From Strongylocentrotus droebachiensis (lineage: Eukaryota; Echinodermata; Echinoidea; Camarodonta; Strongylocentrotidae): a DNA stretch of 64,000 bases. Position 1 is the stretch's first letter; every line of letters starts with the position of its first letter. The stretch spans positions 1-64,000 of the forward strand of contig JAVYIG010005329.1 in assembly GCA_035222895.1 (NCBI GenBank), read 5' to 3'. The notes under the pieces are model-generated. The model had not been told where the DNA came from. It did no database searches and saw nothing but the letters and a program-made list of their open reading frames with translations. Shown piece by piece: positions 11,851-23,800 of the stretch. The translations under genes were made by a program, and so were the position numbers.

Positions 11851-14800
11851 CAGGAAAATTAAGATATAAGAGTACAGAGAGTAGAAGAAGAGAGTAGAAC
11901 GAAGATGAGACAGAGAAAAAGACAGATGTTGAGAAAGAAAGTGAGAGAGAGAGACACACACACACATACACACAAAGAGAGACAGACAGAAAGTGAAACT
12001 GACAGAGGGAATTGAATGAAGGATGTACAATTTTTTGTTGTTTACCTGTACACTTCCTGTACTCCAAGAATTTCTTGCAGAATGGATGCTGGTTGCCGTA
12101 GAGGGCGGTAAACAGTCTATCCACAGGAATGTTGAAAGTTTCATTGATTATCTCCTTCCCTCCAAAGTCCAGTGAACTTAAAGGATCCACGACTGAGAGA
12201 CACAAACAAATCAAAGAATCAAAATTTATAATGAGCCAAACTACAAAATGTGGAATGATTGTCACAAAAGGATTAAAGGGTATGGGTATCTTTGTCTCAG
12301 ATTCTAAACAACATCCTGGATTTAGCTCATGCTGCAGTCATAATTATAAACCCTTAGGTCAGTCAGGAATCCCATGATTCTTACAAGCCGATCGCCTGTC
12401 TGATTATCAAGATATTTATGATTGGAATTCGAAATTTCAAAATTAGTTTTCCCAATGGTTTTTATAACACTATAGTCTATTGGGGAAAATGAGTATGGTA
12501 AAACCGGTCCACTCAAAGATTTCTACTTTTTTAAGGCACTTCATTATCATGTTTAATCGCAATTTTTTAGGGCATCAATATATCACCATATCACAGACAC
12601 TGATAACACGTAGGGCCATGCATCTCAGATTTGTAAAACTGGAAACATTGTTAAGCAATGCCTTTAATACTGATGTGCCCACCATGGGTAAACAAAACGC
12701 AACAATTATTCTTATTAACTATAAGCTAAGAAAGATAACAAACAGTCTTTTTCAGGACTACACACCCCTAAGAAAGATTACAGAGTCAGAGTCCTTTTCA
12801 GGACTCCTCAATCCTCTCTCTCTCTCTCACATGGTGCACCCGCAAGCCTACTGTATAACAATTATTCATAATGCTTCCACCAGTCTCTTACATTCTCCGA
12901 TGTCTTCGCTGGCATCTAATGCACACTCAGGCTCATCCTTCTTGCCCTGAGATGGGATCGTCATGGTGATACCATCCCCATCATCAGTCTGGGACTCATC
13001 CTTAAAAAAGAAACAAAATGAAGTAGAGATTTTCAAGTATTGTAAAATTGTGACATGAAACTTTTGCAAATCTGGAAACTAACAAATTCTGATTTTAGAA
13101 ATATATTCACTACTTTTATGTAATAAAAGTACATGTTTATATACAAATGTGAAAGAAAAAACGATTCCAATGTCATTTACTTATGTCGCAGGGGGAGGTG
13201 ATGGGGTAGGTGATGGGGGGAGGGGGAAGTTTTGCCATTCTGTTTCTCTTATTTTTCTGCTTTCATACAAATCAACTTATTACAAGTTGGATTGCCCTTT
13301 ATCTTCCGATACCCAATATCTATAGAGATAGTGGCCAGCATTTTCCCCTTGGATGGTCTTAATAAGCAGTAGGATAGTACTTGCCTTTGACCCGGGAAGT
13401 ACTTCATCATAACTCATAATATCAATAATAACAATAATTACATTTATAGGGCGCTTTATACGGGCGTTTCTAAGATCTTCTGATCCTATACTTTGTGAGA
13501 TATCCTCTCTACTATCCTCATTCAATTACATTATGGGCAACCTGTCTAAAGGGGTTATTTTCAAAGGAGTGATCTTTATAGACAGGTTCAATTGGACTAA
13601 CCTTTGACCCTGGAAAGACTTCATCGTAGCTCTGGTCTTCCGATCCTAAACTCTCCGAGATATCCTCTCTACTATACTCATTCAATTACATTAGGGGTAA
13701 CCTGTCTATAGTGGCTATTTTCAAAGGAGTGGTCTTTGTAGACAGGTTTGATTGGACTAACCTTTGACCCCGTAAAGACTTCATCGTAGCTCTGATCTTC
13801 CGATCCTAAACTCTCCGAGATATCCTCTCTACTATCCTCATTCAATTACATTAGGGGCAACCTGTCTAAAGGGGTTATTTTCAAAGGAGTGGTCTTTATA
13901 GGCAGGTTTGATTGGACTAACCTTTGACCCCGGAAAGACTTCATCGTAGCTCTGGTCTTCCGACCCTAAGCTCTCTGAGATGTCTTCTGTACTGTCCTCA
14001 TTGTCCAGGTTATCCAGACCCTCGGCTTCAAGGAAGTCTGCCGGAAGCTCCTCCCCCTGGATACCGAGGTCACTCCCATAGTTACTGTGAACCCAGCTCC
14101 AGTACTCTGAGGAGGGCATCGTCTAACAAAATAAGATGAAATCATGAAATTCAAAACATTAAAGGGAACCAAAACCTTCATACTAAGTTACTTTTATTGT
14201 AAAGATTAAGATATTTGAATAAAATCAGTGAAAATTTGAACAAAATCGGGCAAGGAATAAGGAAGTTAGAGCTTTTTGAAATGACTAGTCACTAGAGGGC
14301 GATATTTAATTTGATGACATCATCTGTGGACAACTCTCCATCCTTTTTGTACATCAAATTTCATGTTTTTCCTTCTTTCTTGTGATTGAGATAATCTACT
14401 CCCCTGAAAGCAAGGTATAGAATGCAAAATGATATTCTACTTCACATGTTATGAAGTCGGATCAAGAACACAAATAAATACGAAGAAAACAAAAGAATTG
14501 TGAAATTTGATGTACAAAAGGCATGGAGAGTTGTCCACAGATGATGTCATCAAATTAAATATCGCCCTCTAGTGACTAGGCAAAAAAAAAAAAAATGTCA
14601 ACGCAAAGCGGAACATCCCCTCGCCGGTCATAGATGGCTTATAATTAGCAAGTTTTGCATATTTAATGACCTTTGACCTTTGTCGTACATACTCCGAAAT
14701 CAAACTTGGGCTGTATTTTGATGTTATGTACCTTCATACCAAATTTCATTGAAATCCGTCAAACATTACTAAATTTATTGAATGGATACCACATTTTGAC

Positions 14801-17800
14801 CTATTCTCCGAAATCGCAATTAGAATGTAATTTGATACCATGTACCTTCATATACAAAATTCCTCAGTATTTTGACTTTACAATATTTCATATCAAACCA
14901 GTGAAGAACACATTTTCAGATTAAACATGGACATAAAAATGGAATAACTGGGGCCAGTTTTTAGAAACCGTTACGAGTACAACACTTTGGACATCCAATA
15001 GAACACATGGTAATCTTAAAACATGCGTTTCAATGGGATGCCGACAAACTTGTACTTATGACGGTTTCGTGAAAACGCTACCCTTAAATATACTGACCTG
15101 CTCCAACAAAGCGTTTTGCCAGATTCTGAATAAAAGCAGGAACGACTTCTCTCTCGACATGAAAGAGGTGAAGAAAAACTGAACAGGAATAAAAAGAAAT
15201 AAAACACCAAAAGGTTGATAATGATGGTGATCTCACATTTTCTCCAATCGTTATTTGTGTAAGATGTAGAGGTGCAATTTAGTTTCAAGGGGGTGCTTCA
15301 CAAAGACTAAGATCGACTTTAAGTTGGACTTAACTATGGCAGCCCGTTCATGCCACTGTTTGCTCTCACCATTTACTGGCATTAGTCTCTCAAGGGACTT
15401 ACAAATCATAGTCACAAATCTACAAAATTTAAAATTTTGATAATTCATTATTGAAGGAAAAAATATTATCTAAAGGTCATAATGGTGAGAGAAAACAGTG
15501 GCATGAACATCCTGCCATAGTTAAGTCCAACTTAAAGTCGATCTTAGTCTTTGTGAAACACTCCCCAGGTTACGTTTAAGGTGACACCCTAGAGAACCAC
15601 CATCAACAAGATCACAAAGGTCACCAAAACGACGACGATGATTACAGTAAGGGTTGAGGTTAGGTATACGACCAGTGAAGAAAACCTTGCCAGATTACAG
15701 GTCTTACAATAACATTAACTCTGAGGGTGATGATGCTTTGACACTAAAAGACAAAAGGAATCATTTTGTCTAAGGTATTAAATACAGCATGATAACTATA
15801 AAGAAAAACTGTCATTTTCTCTCGAAATGAGACTTTAAACTATATTTAGGGAATATTTTCTTAGAGACCCTGTCGGAAGTGAAAAATGAAATAGATAAAT
15901 TATAGATTAAGGCAAAGCTTACAAGCCATAGATTACAATAATATGCTACTTAAGTGCCTGTCAGACGAGGAACAGCTCTCTGAAAAATTGAAATCTAAAG
16001 CTTTGAAAATTGGGAGTTGTTGACCTAAAAACTAGCTATCATATGTAGAGTACGCATATTCACAATGACTTTGCATTAATTACGCCAGATCATCTCCTTA
16101 GCTATATAGGCGAGCTGATCGGGTGCACATATTATTTAGACACTGTATCTGCGGCAAATTTGACTCCCGTTGACCTGTAATTTGGAGAGGTGCAGGAAAT
16201 TAGGTTTTAATTTGCTCTTGTGCAATACTGAAAGGGAAAAATATTGGAATTCCTTCATATTTTCTTTTTCTACTTTCGTTCAGCTTTCCATTGATACAAA
16301 TTTGTATTTTCATCGGATAAGGTCTTTAACGGCATTCAACAAATGAAATCTGAAAGTACATACAATACATGTGTGTTTCCCTAAAGCTCCACTGCACTAC
16401 TTATAGCTACTTGCGCCCTCTATATAGCAAACAATGCCTAATAGGTGCCTGTTGGTCCCCCGTGATCCCCTTTTTCTTCTGTTAATTGAGAGCTGATTTG
16501 ATGAGATAACCACCTGTCATTGATCTTGCAGGAAGGTCTAATCCCCCTGGCAAAACTAGTGCAGTGGGGCTTTAAAAGAAAGACTAAGGAAGCATCTTAC
16601 CTTCTCGCTGTCTGTACTGACTTGTATCGCATTTGGAATGAATCGTATCGTCCTCTCTTTCGTGATTGCCGTTACATCCTTGAAACGTATTGTCAACTGA
16701 AATACAGGCATTGTGAGACGTGAAAATTCTATAGTTTTAACAAAAGATTGGTGAATAAAAATACACTGTTGTAACGTTTTAAAACGATGTGCACATGGCG
16801 TAATTTAACAGGAATTATTGCCCACCATGAACATAGCATGGTTTCCAACTCAAATACACACAGCATAGAAGCACAAATTACACTTTAAATTTGTTGGCAA
16901 ACGGTTTCTCATTTGAATTTGTGATAATAGAAGGTGTCTACAAGTACATTGAGGAGGCGCGATAGCTCAGTCGGTAGAGCAGTGGTCTCGTAATTCGGCA
17001 ACCCGGGTTCGAAACCAAGGCGATGCGCTAGTGCCCGTTGGTAAAGGCATGAATCCTCATTACCAGGTCCCTCGGAGAGGACCTAAAGCCGTCGGGTAAA
17101 TTAACCACATTGCAAATCGGGGCTGACAATGCACACACCACTGTTTTCCATTTGAAGATGTTGGCAAAGAGTCACAAAATAATACAGTCACTTATAAGCC
17201 TAATACGGATGATTACAATTTCATTTAACTTGCCTTTCCAATCGTTTCATCCTCAAGTTATCTTGGACTTGAAGTATTCAATGGCTAAAGAATGGCCTAC
17301 GATGAACATTATGACCTATTATTCCAAAATATTAAGACTAGACATGGTCTACAAATTAAATTATGGCCTATAAATAATGCACATATACCACTGTTTTCCA
17401 TTTGAAAACTGCCTCGCTTAGCCCCTTGCTATAAAGTGCCTTGCCTACTAATAGTACTACGGACATCGGCAATCTTGGCTCTAGATTTACTTGTGCTGCT
17501 ACTTCTGTTTTTGGTAATTTGTAACATGCTGGTACTATCGTTACCTGTCGGCCTATCGAATGGGTCCATGTATGCCGTATGGTGGTGTGACAAAAGTTCA
17601 CGCATGACCTAAGTTCGCTATCTCACAAAATCGGTAAGATTTCGAAAAATCTGATACATGTTCAACCAATGGAAAAAGGAACCTAAAATTACCAAGATCT
17701 GCAAATTTTGCAGTCTTTTGTGTCCGTTGAATTTATATGAATTTATCGACAAGGGTCTGGAAATCTTTATTTTGAGACCAGATGTCATCAAAATTGTAAG

Positions 17801-20800
17801 TAAAGGTGGTACCAACTGATTGTATGATAGTTTTCCTTGCAAAATATGCAATTATCTTTTATATGATTCATCGCTTTTTGTGCTTTAAAAAAAAAAATTA
17901 AAGTTAAAAAAAAAAAAAAAATGAATTTTACCTGAAACAGTGTGAAGGAAACTTATTAAAGGTAATGTTTAACAATGTTAAATCTGAGATATACGGCCCT
18001 ACGTGTTATCAGTGTATGTGATATGGTGTAATATTGAAGCCCTAAAAAAATTGGGCTTCAAAATGATCAAGAATTGCCTCAAAAAAGTAAAAATCTTTGA
18101 GTGACCGGTTTTACCATTCTTGTTTTTCCCAATAGACTGTAGTGTTATGAAAACCGTTTTGGCAAACGTTTTTCAAAATTTGTAATTCCAATCATAAATA
18201 TCTTGATAATCAGACAAGCGATCGGCATTTAAAAGTCATGGGGTTCCTGACTGACCTAAAGGTTTATAATTATCATTGCAGCATGAGCTAAATCCAGAAT
18301 TTTGTTTCAGAATCTGAAACAAAGCTACCGTATCTCTTTAATGAACGGAACAGTGTATCGCAACGGAAATAGACAAACAAATTCTGGTGACTTATGCACT
18401 CTCTGCTCATATGCAATAAATTCATAGCTATCAAAATATAAAAAACAAAACGTTCATAAAAGGTGACACTTAAAGGCTATAGGTTAATTGGAAGCTTATA
18501 ATGCACTTACCACAGTTTCCCATTTGAAGATGTTAGCATAGAAGCACAACCAGCCTTCTGTGATGAACATGCGCCCTTGGACAAGAATATCTTTCTGAAG
18601 TGCACAGGAATAATCTGTACGACAGATGAACACAAATTATGCAGAGGAAGTAGTTAAGGTTATTAAAGAAAAAGTAATTTGACATTACATTCAAAGAGCA
18701 GGGATGCCAGTGTGAATCGATCAGAGGGCCTAAAAATCACCTAGAAAATATGAGCCATTTTGAACACAAAAAAGCCTAAACTATGGCCTGACAATAAATT
18801 GCCAGGCCCTGAATTCAGGCTTTTGCCTGAAAACTGGGCCGCATCCCTGAAGGACTCATTTGATAAGATAGTAAAGAACAGTAGTAAATACATAAACATC
18901 CAGAAGATGTTTTACTACATGTATGAATTAGTTGGTATTTAACTGCAAGACAAGGCAAAACTGTCAAAATGTGAAAAATTTGGCCATATCAAATCTGCCC
19001 TGCCTACTGCTGTTTGACCTAGTGTCTCTATTTGTTCATGCTGTAGCATGGTTTTACGTGGTGGGTATACAGTATGGCAAACTTTAAAACAGGCCTTAAT
19101 TCAACAAGAGAATAGCTATTATGTTCCTTATAAATGGCATCTACATATATATATACGGTATGTAGTATGTACATATTTATATGGCCTTTGTCTGTTGTTT
19201 ATGAAAGATGTATATGGGACTACACGAACATGAGGCATGCCATATTTAGAATATCGAGGCATTTGAAGAGCCATGCTTTTCAGGGAACATTCTTTATCCG
19301 ATGTTCTTCCACACTTGCATACTGTAAAAAACGATAATGCTCACAAATTATTTTTCACCTCTTCCCAGAACTTAACCTCCTCTTTATTACTTGTTACAAA
19401 ACTGGAATACAGTATTGGATTCCAATGGAAGTGATCGACATACCCATAAGCAGCCTTTCATTGCTTGGAATGGTTTTGAAGAGCTTTCTGAACTCCTCAC
19501 ACTTTGACTTGTAGGTTGATGCAAGCACCTGTAAGAACAAGAAAGATATCATGAGGTGTGTAACAAGAAAGAGAGAGAGAGAGAGAGAGAAGGCATGGAC
19601 CAGAGGGTGGGGGGGGGGGAGAAGAGATACTGGACAAAATAGATACAGTAGAGGAAAAGATTATAAGGGAGAGAGAGGGGGAGGAAGGGGAGGGAGGGAA
19701 GAAGGATGGAGGGAGGGAAGAAAGATGGAGTGACAAAGACAGAGAGAGAGAGAGACAGAGAGAAGGCAGGGTGTACATGTATGTAAAGAGAAATGGAATA
19801 GAGACAAAATAGAAAGAGGGAGAGATTATAAGGGAGAGAAAGAGGGGAGGGAAGGGAAGGGGAAGAGAAACAAAATAGATAGAGGGAGAGATTATTGAAG
19901 GTAGAATGGGAGGGAGAGCAAAGGGGAGGCAGGGAAGAAGGGGAGGGAAAGACAGAAAAAGAGAGAAGGCGAGGGGGGTAGGAAAAAAGAAAGGGAAGAG
20001 AGACGAAATAGATGGAGAGAGAAAGGGGGAAGGGGAGGCAGGGAAGAAGGGGGAGGCAGGGAAGAAGGGGGAGGGAGAGACAGAAAAAGAGAGAAGGCTG
20101 AGGGTGGGGGGGGGGAGGTAGGGAAAAAGAAAGGGAAGAGAGACAAAATAGATGGAGGGCGATATTATAAAGGAGAGAGAGAGGGGGAGGGAAGGGGAGG
20201 CAGGGAAGAACGGGGAGGAGAGACAGAGAGAGAATGCAAGGGGGTAGGGAAAAAGAAAGGGAAGAGAGACAAAATAGATGGAGGGCGATATTATAAAGGA
20301 GAGAGAGGGGGGGAGGGAACGGGAGGGAGAGGAAAGGGGAGGCAGGGGAGAAGGGGAGGGATAGACAGAAAAAGAGAGAACGCAGGGGAGGGGGGGATAG
20401 GGAAAATAAAAGGGAAGAGAGACAAAATAGAAAGAGGGAGAGATTATATTGGAGAGAAAGAGGGAGAGATTATATTGGAGAGAAAGAGGAGATTATATTG
20501 GAGAGAAAGTGGAGGCAGGGAAGGGGAGGGAGATACAGAGAGAGAGAGAGACAGAGAGAGACAGACAGACAGACAAAAAGGGGGCAGAAAGAGAGACAAA
20601 GACATAGATAGAGAAGCAGTGGTAAAATAAAGAGAGAATAAAGGGTAGAGGGTGGACATTTAGGAAGGAATTAATCAGAGGGGAATAACAAGAAAAAGAG
20701 ATAAGGAAGCGAAAAGAAGTGTTGACTTAAACAGTTATAAAGGGATAGGAAGGAGGATAGACACGTAGTAGGTAACAATAAAGAGCATATAAATGGACAT

Positions 20801-23800
20801 TGGAAACAGATTGAACAATTGTTAATATATGATAGGAAATATGTAATAGTATTTACACTGGACCAGACAGACCATTCATTATTTGCAATAACATTGTGTA
20901 CATTTCAATTATTTCTGACTACATTAAAGTATTTTACAAGAAGACAGGCCAGATGAGTAGAAATAACAAAAAAACGACAGGAAAAAAGAAAGAAAGAAGA
21001 AAAAAAAACGGTATACTGAATTTCTATTCATGCATGCTTTTCACCTGTTTGGTATGAAGCTCAAATTCCTCTGACATTTTTACTAGAGCCTTGAATGCAG
21101 TAGTATAACGCATTCTACAAAAATCCTGCATTACAGTACATGTAGGTCATTCTTTAATATGGTTTTCCTTGCTTTAAAGAGAAAAAAAACACACACAGCA
21201 CTGGGAATCAAGTGGCAAAGTCAATAGTCCTGATGGATACAAATGTTTCTTACAGCCATTGAAAGCGAGAAGATTCAAGCAGCGAAGTCTCGGCAGAAGT
21301 TAGAAGTAATAAGTTTCCTGAAAACGTTGAATGCCGGAAGAACTAAGAGTTGCTCCACATCATTGAATAAAGAAAAGAAAATTATTGCAGCTCGAGTCTA
21401 TCAGTCTAATAACGCATTTAAAGAGAAAATCCACATGATCCAATCTAATGCAAGATTTGAAGAGCTGCAATTCAATTTATAATGAGACCTGTGTGATAGT
21501 CAATTAGGCCTTAACAAACAAAAAAGATGTTGTATTGTCCTTAATAGTTTGATAGGTGCCAGCACTTGGCTCGGTCGGTCAATTTTCAGAGGTAAAGGAG
21601 AGAGGAATCCATTACTAAAGCTGCAGAAGCTTCAAAAACTGACAAAATCCACAATAAATCTGTTACTGTATGTGAACAATTTTAAATGCACAATGGGCCG
21701 AGAAGAGTAAATTATCCCCACACACTTTTTATCTCTTCAACATGAATCCAGCATCAGATAATAAAATAATCATAATCCTTCAAGTAGAAAAGCAAAATGC
21801 TGCTGTAGTTCAAGCAATATATTCTTTATAAAAATCCACACATCCTGTATAACCACTGCACATAAATAGAGAAGCAACATTAGAACGACTTGTTTCAGTG
21901 AAAGTAATCCGTCAAAATGATTCCACACAATGATACCATTTACAAGGAAAAACAACTTGAAATTCTGGCTTCCTCCACTCCGAACATGCAAGAGCAGTTC
22001 ATGGCTAGCCAGCTGGCAATCACAACATCAAAATCATTTCTGATTGGTTATTAAGTAGGCCAACATGTAGTTTATGTCATCTCTATGGCAACTAAATGAT
22101 TCATCATGCATATTCATGACCAAGAACATTTCATGGCTAGCCAGCTGGCAATCACAACATCAAGATCATTTCTAATTGGTTAATAACGAGGCCAATGTGT
22201 AGTTTATATCATCTCTATGGCAACTAAATGATTCCTCGTGCATATTCATGACCAATGGGTATACCCTCTCCTTGGGCTAAGTTCTGGAAAAAGTGTAACA
22301 CAATTCATGAGTTTTGTTTTCTTTTTAAGTCAATTTGATACTACAAATGCCCCCTCAAGAAGAAAAAAATTGCGCTTCAAATGCACTCATATTTGAAATA
22401 CTATTAGAAACACATGAAAAGTTTGGATCAAACTTTCACGTCACATGCATGTGTAGTCCCATATACTTTTCTGTGCCAGGCATGTAACTCTCAGCAAGGT
22501 CGAGTCAATTTCTTCTCATCTTGTTTATTCCAAAACCACATACTAATAACAATTTTATTTAATCATCCTATCCCAGTTGCTGTCACACAAAATGTTCACG
22601 ATGAGATCACACAACTGAAACCAAACTTTATCTTTGAATACATAAAACCATTACAAAAGTAAATACTCTACATCCATGTGTTAAGCGAATCTCTCTAAAT
22701 TTATCGGACAACTGTAGTGCCATACGTTGAGTCTGTGTTTGGAGATTGATAGCAGAATGCAGTACCCGAGCCAGCAAAATGCGATCAAACGCAAGTTCTT
22801 TGAACTTTGTGTTTACAACGTGGATCTCCGAGCCAATTCTTGTCGAGGTGTCACAAGTAATGACCTGGGAGTGTGTTGATAAGCCAACAATTAGCCTTGG
22901 TGACTTGTGCACTGAATACCCTATTCTTTGTGAACCTGATAGTGAATTAGGTACATGTGTGGTTCATGAAAACCTGTACAACTTAATTAAAGGTAAAGAT
23001 CAGTTATGGTCGTGCGATTGCATTGTGAAAGAAACGCTGTGGAATCGATCAGAAAAGATTGATCATCTGGTGTGTACTGCAAGGTTCTGGAATCATCAAA
23101 ATGATAAGAAATTTGGCCCAGTCTTGGTAAAGTTACGGTACAAGCACTGTACACAGAAAGATGTATATGGGACTATGCGACTCGTGCATAACACGTGCGC
23201 GATATCTATCCGGTCTAAATAATAATTTACCAAACATATCAATTAGTAGGCGGTTTCCCCGCAAAATTTGTATCATCACGTACTAGTCAAAACATATTCT
23301 TTCACTTGATTGGTAATAAGAGCTTCCATTTCATTTTTTGAGAGGGGGGCGTTTCCAAAACTGGCCTTTACCTTTAAAGATTACATTTTTCTCAAATGGA
23401 TTTTCAAAGCTATGTTAATTGTCTCCTACTATCGTTTTTTACTCAGGATTAAGAGTCTTTGTCAGTCTATCCCCTCCTTCCTCTCCCTATATCTCCTTTT
23501 AAAAACCTAATACACCCCCCCCCCCCCCATCCCTCTAAGAAGGGCATAATAAACTCTCTGTAAATTATTAAAGTTAATGCCCTTTTGGCTCCAGATTCCA
23601 AACACACGATATGGCCTTCATTTGGATATCAGACAGATCTTTCATTGACTAACACAATTCAGATACAAACAATACAAGGGCAAATTGTCAGCGTCTGACT
23701 GCACTGTATTACATTGTCAGCTGTCCAATAACAACAGACAGAGGAAAGGTGCTTAGTTGGCATATGGTATCATAGTGTTGAACATCTACCACAAGTGCAA

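Noticed and set aside
11663-12265. 200-codon and 161-codon minus frames
   Set aside because: They are read-through of GRAMD1 exon 10 into CT-rich intron; splice sites at 12045 and 12193 define the real exon.
13383-13921. CRISPR-like regular spacing
   Set aside because: Units are 160-bp copies of an exon/intron boundary in a eukaryotic gene, not short repeats with unique spacers.
16954-17030. tRNA gene
   Set aside because: A and B boxes are present but the acceptor and anticodon stems do not pair properly and a SINE body follows.
17368-17601. 77-codon minus frame ending in an exon 5-like motif (AVFKWKTVV)
   Set aside because: The similarity comes from a degenerate tandem copy of the exon 5 end; the rest of the frame is unrelated and no acceptor restores the GRAM sequence.
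19497-20146. Ser/Pro/Leu-rich and Gly/Arg-rich open frames on both strands
   Set aside because: Product of the GA minisatellite, which lacks stops by composition.
21045-21118. Extra GRAMD1 exon (reads RMRYTTAFKALVKMSEEF on minus)
   Set aside because: Its edges are plausible, but exons 3 and 4 already join in phase and no family member has a segment here.
22746-23222. 158-codon plus-strand open frame
   Set aside because: Its second half is a dispersed repeat whose other copies (24190, 51385) are full of stops. No recognised domain.
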